This document shows, in pieces, positions 61,550 to 64,000 of a stretch of DNA of 64,000 nucleotides. The DNA is from Lobosporangium transversale (taxonomy: Eukaryota > Mortierellomycota > Mortierellomycetes > Mortierellales > Mortierellaceae): the NCBI RefSeq assembly GCF_002105155.1, contig NW_019028980.1, positions 434,001-498,000 on the forward strand, in the 5' to 3' direction. The stretch's first letter is position 1. Each line of letters begins with the position of its first letter. The notes below the pieces were generated by a model. That model made no database searches and was not told the origin of the DNA. It was given only the letters and a program-made list of their open reading frames with translations. The position numbers were made by a program, and so were the translations under genes.

Positions 61550-62778
61550 ATGAAAGCATATCGCTCTGGTACCGTAATAAAAAATAAAGAAACTTCAGCG
61601 TGAAAACAAAAAAAAAAAAAAAAAAAAAAAAAGACTATTTACTTATCAACACTGACCTTCCCTCTGTACCTTCTTCCTCAAACATCAGGTCGTGGAGGCT
61701 CAACGCTACGAGGGAAAGCAAATAACACAAAGGTGTCGGCCCCAGCGCCTGTTAATCTTCCTAGTCGACGCCACGAAAAAGGAGGACTTGATTCGTTGGT
61801 GGCGTCAGGCCCAAGCTGGGGATCACCATCCACCTCTTCAACCGCTGTACTGACCGCTTCATCCTCAGCCGCATCATCTCCTGCTGCCACTACTACAGAA
61901 GGAGCCAATCCATTGTCAGGAGCAGATACAGGAGACACCTCTGTGGGATCACAAGGAGCAAGCAATACCAGCACTAATACTAATGTCAACACCAGTACCA
62001 ATATCAGTTCCAATACCAGCTCCAATACCAATAGCAATCCTAATGGCAATAGCAATGTCAATATCCCTAGTAATGGTGACTCGCCTCTCATGGAATCCTC
62101 TGTAGGTTCGCCTCTTCAAAAGCCTGCGCCTCGAGCATGGAGAACAGTGGCACATACCCCAGAACTGCATCATGATGAATTTCCTACTGCCGCAGAGGCT
62201 GCCAAAATAACACAGCAGCATGGTAAGCAAAGATTTTTTTCTCCTGTGTTTACTTTGGTCACTTGAGCAAGTGATGGCGAAGGCATTGCGAAACATTGCT
62301 TATTACACATATTTTAACATAGTTCTTTTTGCATGATGCACACACTGATTTTATTTATTTTTTCTTTTGCTTTTACATATGACTTGATTGGGAAAACCGG
62401 CTTTTTTTTTTTTTTTTTTTTTTTTCTGTGTAATAGATCAGCAGAGCCATGGACATACAAACAACCAAAATCAAAATGGTAGAGCCAATAACACTATCTC
62501 AGAAAAGAACACGACTGTAAGTAAAAAGAAATGATAGAAAGCCTTCTTTTGGAATTTTTTTTTGTGAAAAAAAAAAAAAAAAAAAAAAAAACTGAAACCT
62601 TGTGCCATGAATTTGCTGTTTACATGTGGTATAAATTGAATATGGTACCATTATATAGACACCAAACAATACGGTAGCAAGTACGGCGCCGAATACGGCA
62701 GCGAGTATGGTAGCAAGCGAGCCCATGTCGAAAACCGTCTCTACTTTGTCATTAGGGGCCGATAACTGGGATGAGGTA

Positions 62779-62834
<56 letters not shown>

Positions 62835-64000
62835 GATAATTATAAATAACTACATAGTCCGTACAAACGCGTCCCGATGTTTAACTATCAGCGTGTGATA
62901 TCTTGTCACCCAAACTAATAAAATACACTATATTTGTAGGCTGATGAGGACGAAGGTGAAGATTTCCTTAATGCAGAAGCGATTGAATTTGGAGATGGTT
63001 CTGTCATCCTCGCAGCAGCAGTGGCACAGACAGCAGAGAGTCAAAAGGACAAAGAACCATCACTACCGCCGCCGATACCTGATAGCCAACGAGAAGAGCG
63101 CGTTGTTGATCGAGGAGATGTAGAGTTCACCAGAGCATGGCCCAATCGAGGTCAGTCTAGTTCAGGACCATCACTTTATCAGCCTCATCAAGAGACACCA
63201 TCTAGATATGGCCCACAGGACCGCGCGCATTCATCACTTTGGCAAGGAGCGCCAACTGATCGCCGTCCCTCCACAGATCGAAACCTGGGTCATTACTCTC
63301 ACCAGCGACGTGAATCGTTAGGATCACGAGACCCATATCAGAATGGGCCTCGTCGAGACTCAACTGGACACAAAGATTCCTATTCTGGGCCTCGCCGGGA
63401 CCCTAGCTACCGTGAACCATACTCTCATGAGCGTAGAGACTCTTATAACCGCTCTGGAAGCTATCAACGCGATCGGTCACCCTATCGTCAGCGAGATGGT
63501 GACTATCATCAAGACAGGAGACACAGCCATGATCGGCCACCATACTCTTCAGATCGAATTCCTGACCGTCAGCGCGATTTTCAATTATTGACACGTCCGA
63601 AAGAATCTACGAATGACGGGTTGGGGCTTCATGATATAAATTCTCATGGTCATCCTAGTTCTCACCCTCATTCATATCATCCACATTCATTGTCCGGTGC
63701 ACGTGGTCCACATGAACGAAATTATACAAAAGATCACGAGCATCGGGAGCATGGAGGTAATCACATTGAGCCATATGGAGCTACGGACCATCAGCATGAA
63801 GCAATGAAACAGATCGCAGATGAAGCACGTAAGCGGCGGGATGACGAAGAAAGAGAGAGGGAAGAAAGCAAGGCCAGAGCGCGTGCAAAAGCAGATGTAG
63901 TGGCGCGCAAGATAGAAGAAGAGAAACTCGCCAAGGCCAAGCAAGAAGCAGCAGCGGAGGAGGAACGTTTAGCAAAAGAAAAGGCAGAGGAAGAGATTCG
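61550..64000 (+). CDS. Large low-complexity protein, possible BAT2/PRRC2 N-terminal-like (partial)
   Basis: Exons 61550-61568, 61689-62222, 62437-62516, 62659-62775 and 62940 to the window end; phases agree. The start MKAYRSGRGGSTLRGKANNT joins in phase 1. A short block, APVNLPSRRHEKGGLDSLVA followed by SGPSWGSP, then RAWRT and FPTAAEAAK, resembles the BAT2/PRRC2 N-terminal domain of stress-granule and translation-associated proteins; this is a weak match. An Asn/Ser/Thr repeat region follows. Exon 5 encodes ADNWDEADEDEGEDFLNAEA across the join, then an Arg/Asp/Ser/Tyr/His-rich stretch, and ends in a charged coiled coil (EEREREESKARARAKADVVA). The gene continues beyond the window. An alternative is an eIF4B-like RNA-binding factor. 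Confidence 0.65.
62783..62832. repeat. (TA)n microsatellite in intron
   Basis: About 25 uninterrupted TA units inside intron 4 of the last gene, shortly after its donor site. Confidence 0.95.

Overview
This is nuclear DNA from a filamentous fungus. The genes are interrupted by short GT-AG introns. They encode fungal proteins such as Mgm101, Icp55, Mdm35, Whi2, Mpo1, an Nrd1/Mrn1-type RNA-binding protein and cytochrome c1. The relics are of kinds common in early-diverging fungi (MULE transposase, a GxDY-PIN protein with TnpB/RuvC-like parts). Gene style, intron density and long A/T homopolymers suggest Mucoromycota/Mortierellomycota; that placement is inference. No tRNA, rRNA or CRISPR array was found.

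Layout. 0-3 kb: a Mutator-like transposase remnant and a small acidic membrane protein. 3-14 kb: NudE (-), Mdm35 (+), Icp55/XPNPEP3 (+) and a four-RRM protein (-). 15-18 kb: a decayed PIN plus TnpB-like gene (-). 19.7-24 kb: Mgm101 and a KHDC4-like KH protein (both +). 24-27 kb: no recognisable gene. 27.4-36.3 kb: an intact F-box protein and Whi2 (+), an ML-domain lipid transfer protein and Mpo1 (-). 36.3-39.5 kb: no recognisable gene. 39.5-56.7 kb: a rearranged accessory block. 56.9-64 kb: cytochrome c1, a catalase-like protein, and the 5' part of a large gene with a possible BAT2/PRRC2-like N-terminus that runs off the window.

The accessory block is the most unusual part. It contains three intact copies (A 39.6-40.8, B 42.5-43.5, D 53.3-54.5 kb), two pseudogenes (C 50.6-51.7, E 55.5-56.7 kb) and one exon relic (43.95-44.4 kb) of a three-exon gene family I do not recognise. 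Inverted or rearranged fragments of the F-box gene at 27.4-30.1 kb lie directly against these copies. A decayed MULE and a decayed nuclease-like gene lie in the same block. This looks like a local birth-and-death region inserted between housekeeping genes.

Functionally the housekeeping genes lean to mitochondria: Mdm35 (intermembrane-space lipid transfer), Icp55 (presequence trimming), Mgm101 (mtDNA recombination), cytochrome c1 (complex III) and a catalase-like protein with a possible presequence. NudE serves dynein transport, Whi2 stress signalling, and Mpo1 and the ML protein lipid metabolism. The genes are mostly independent units. Exon coordinates were deduced by hand from splice consensus, phase and protein conservation.
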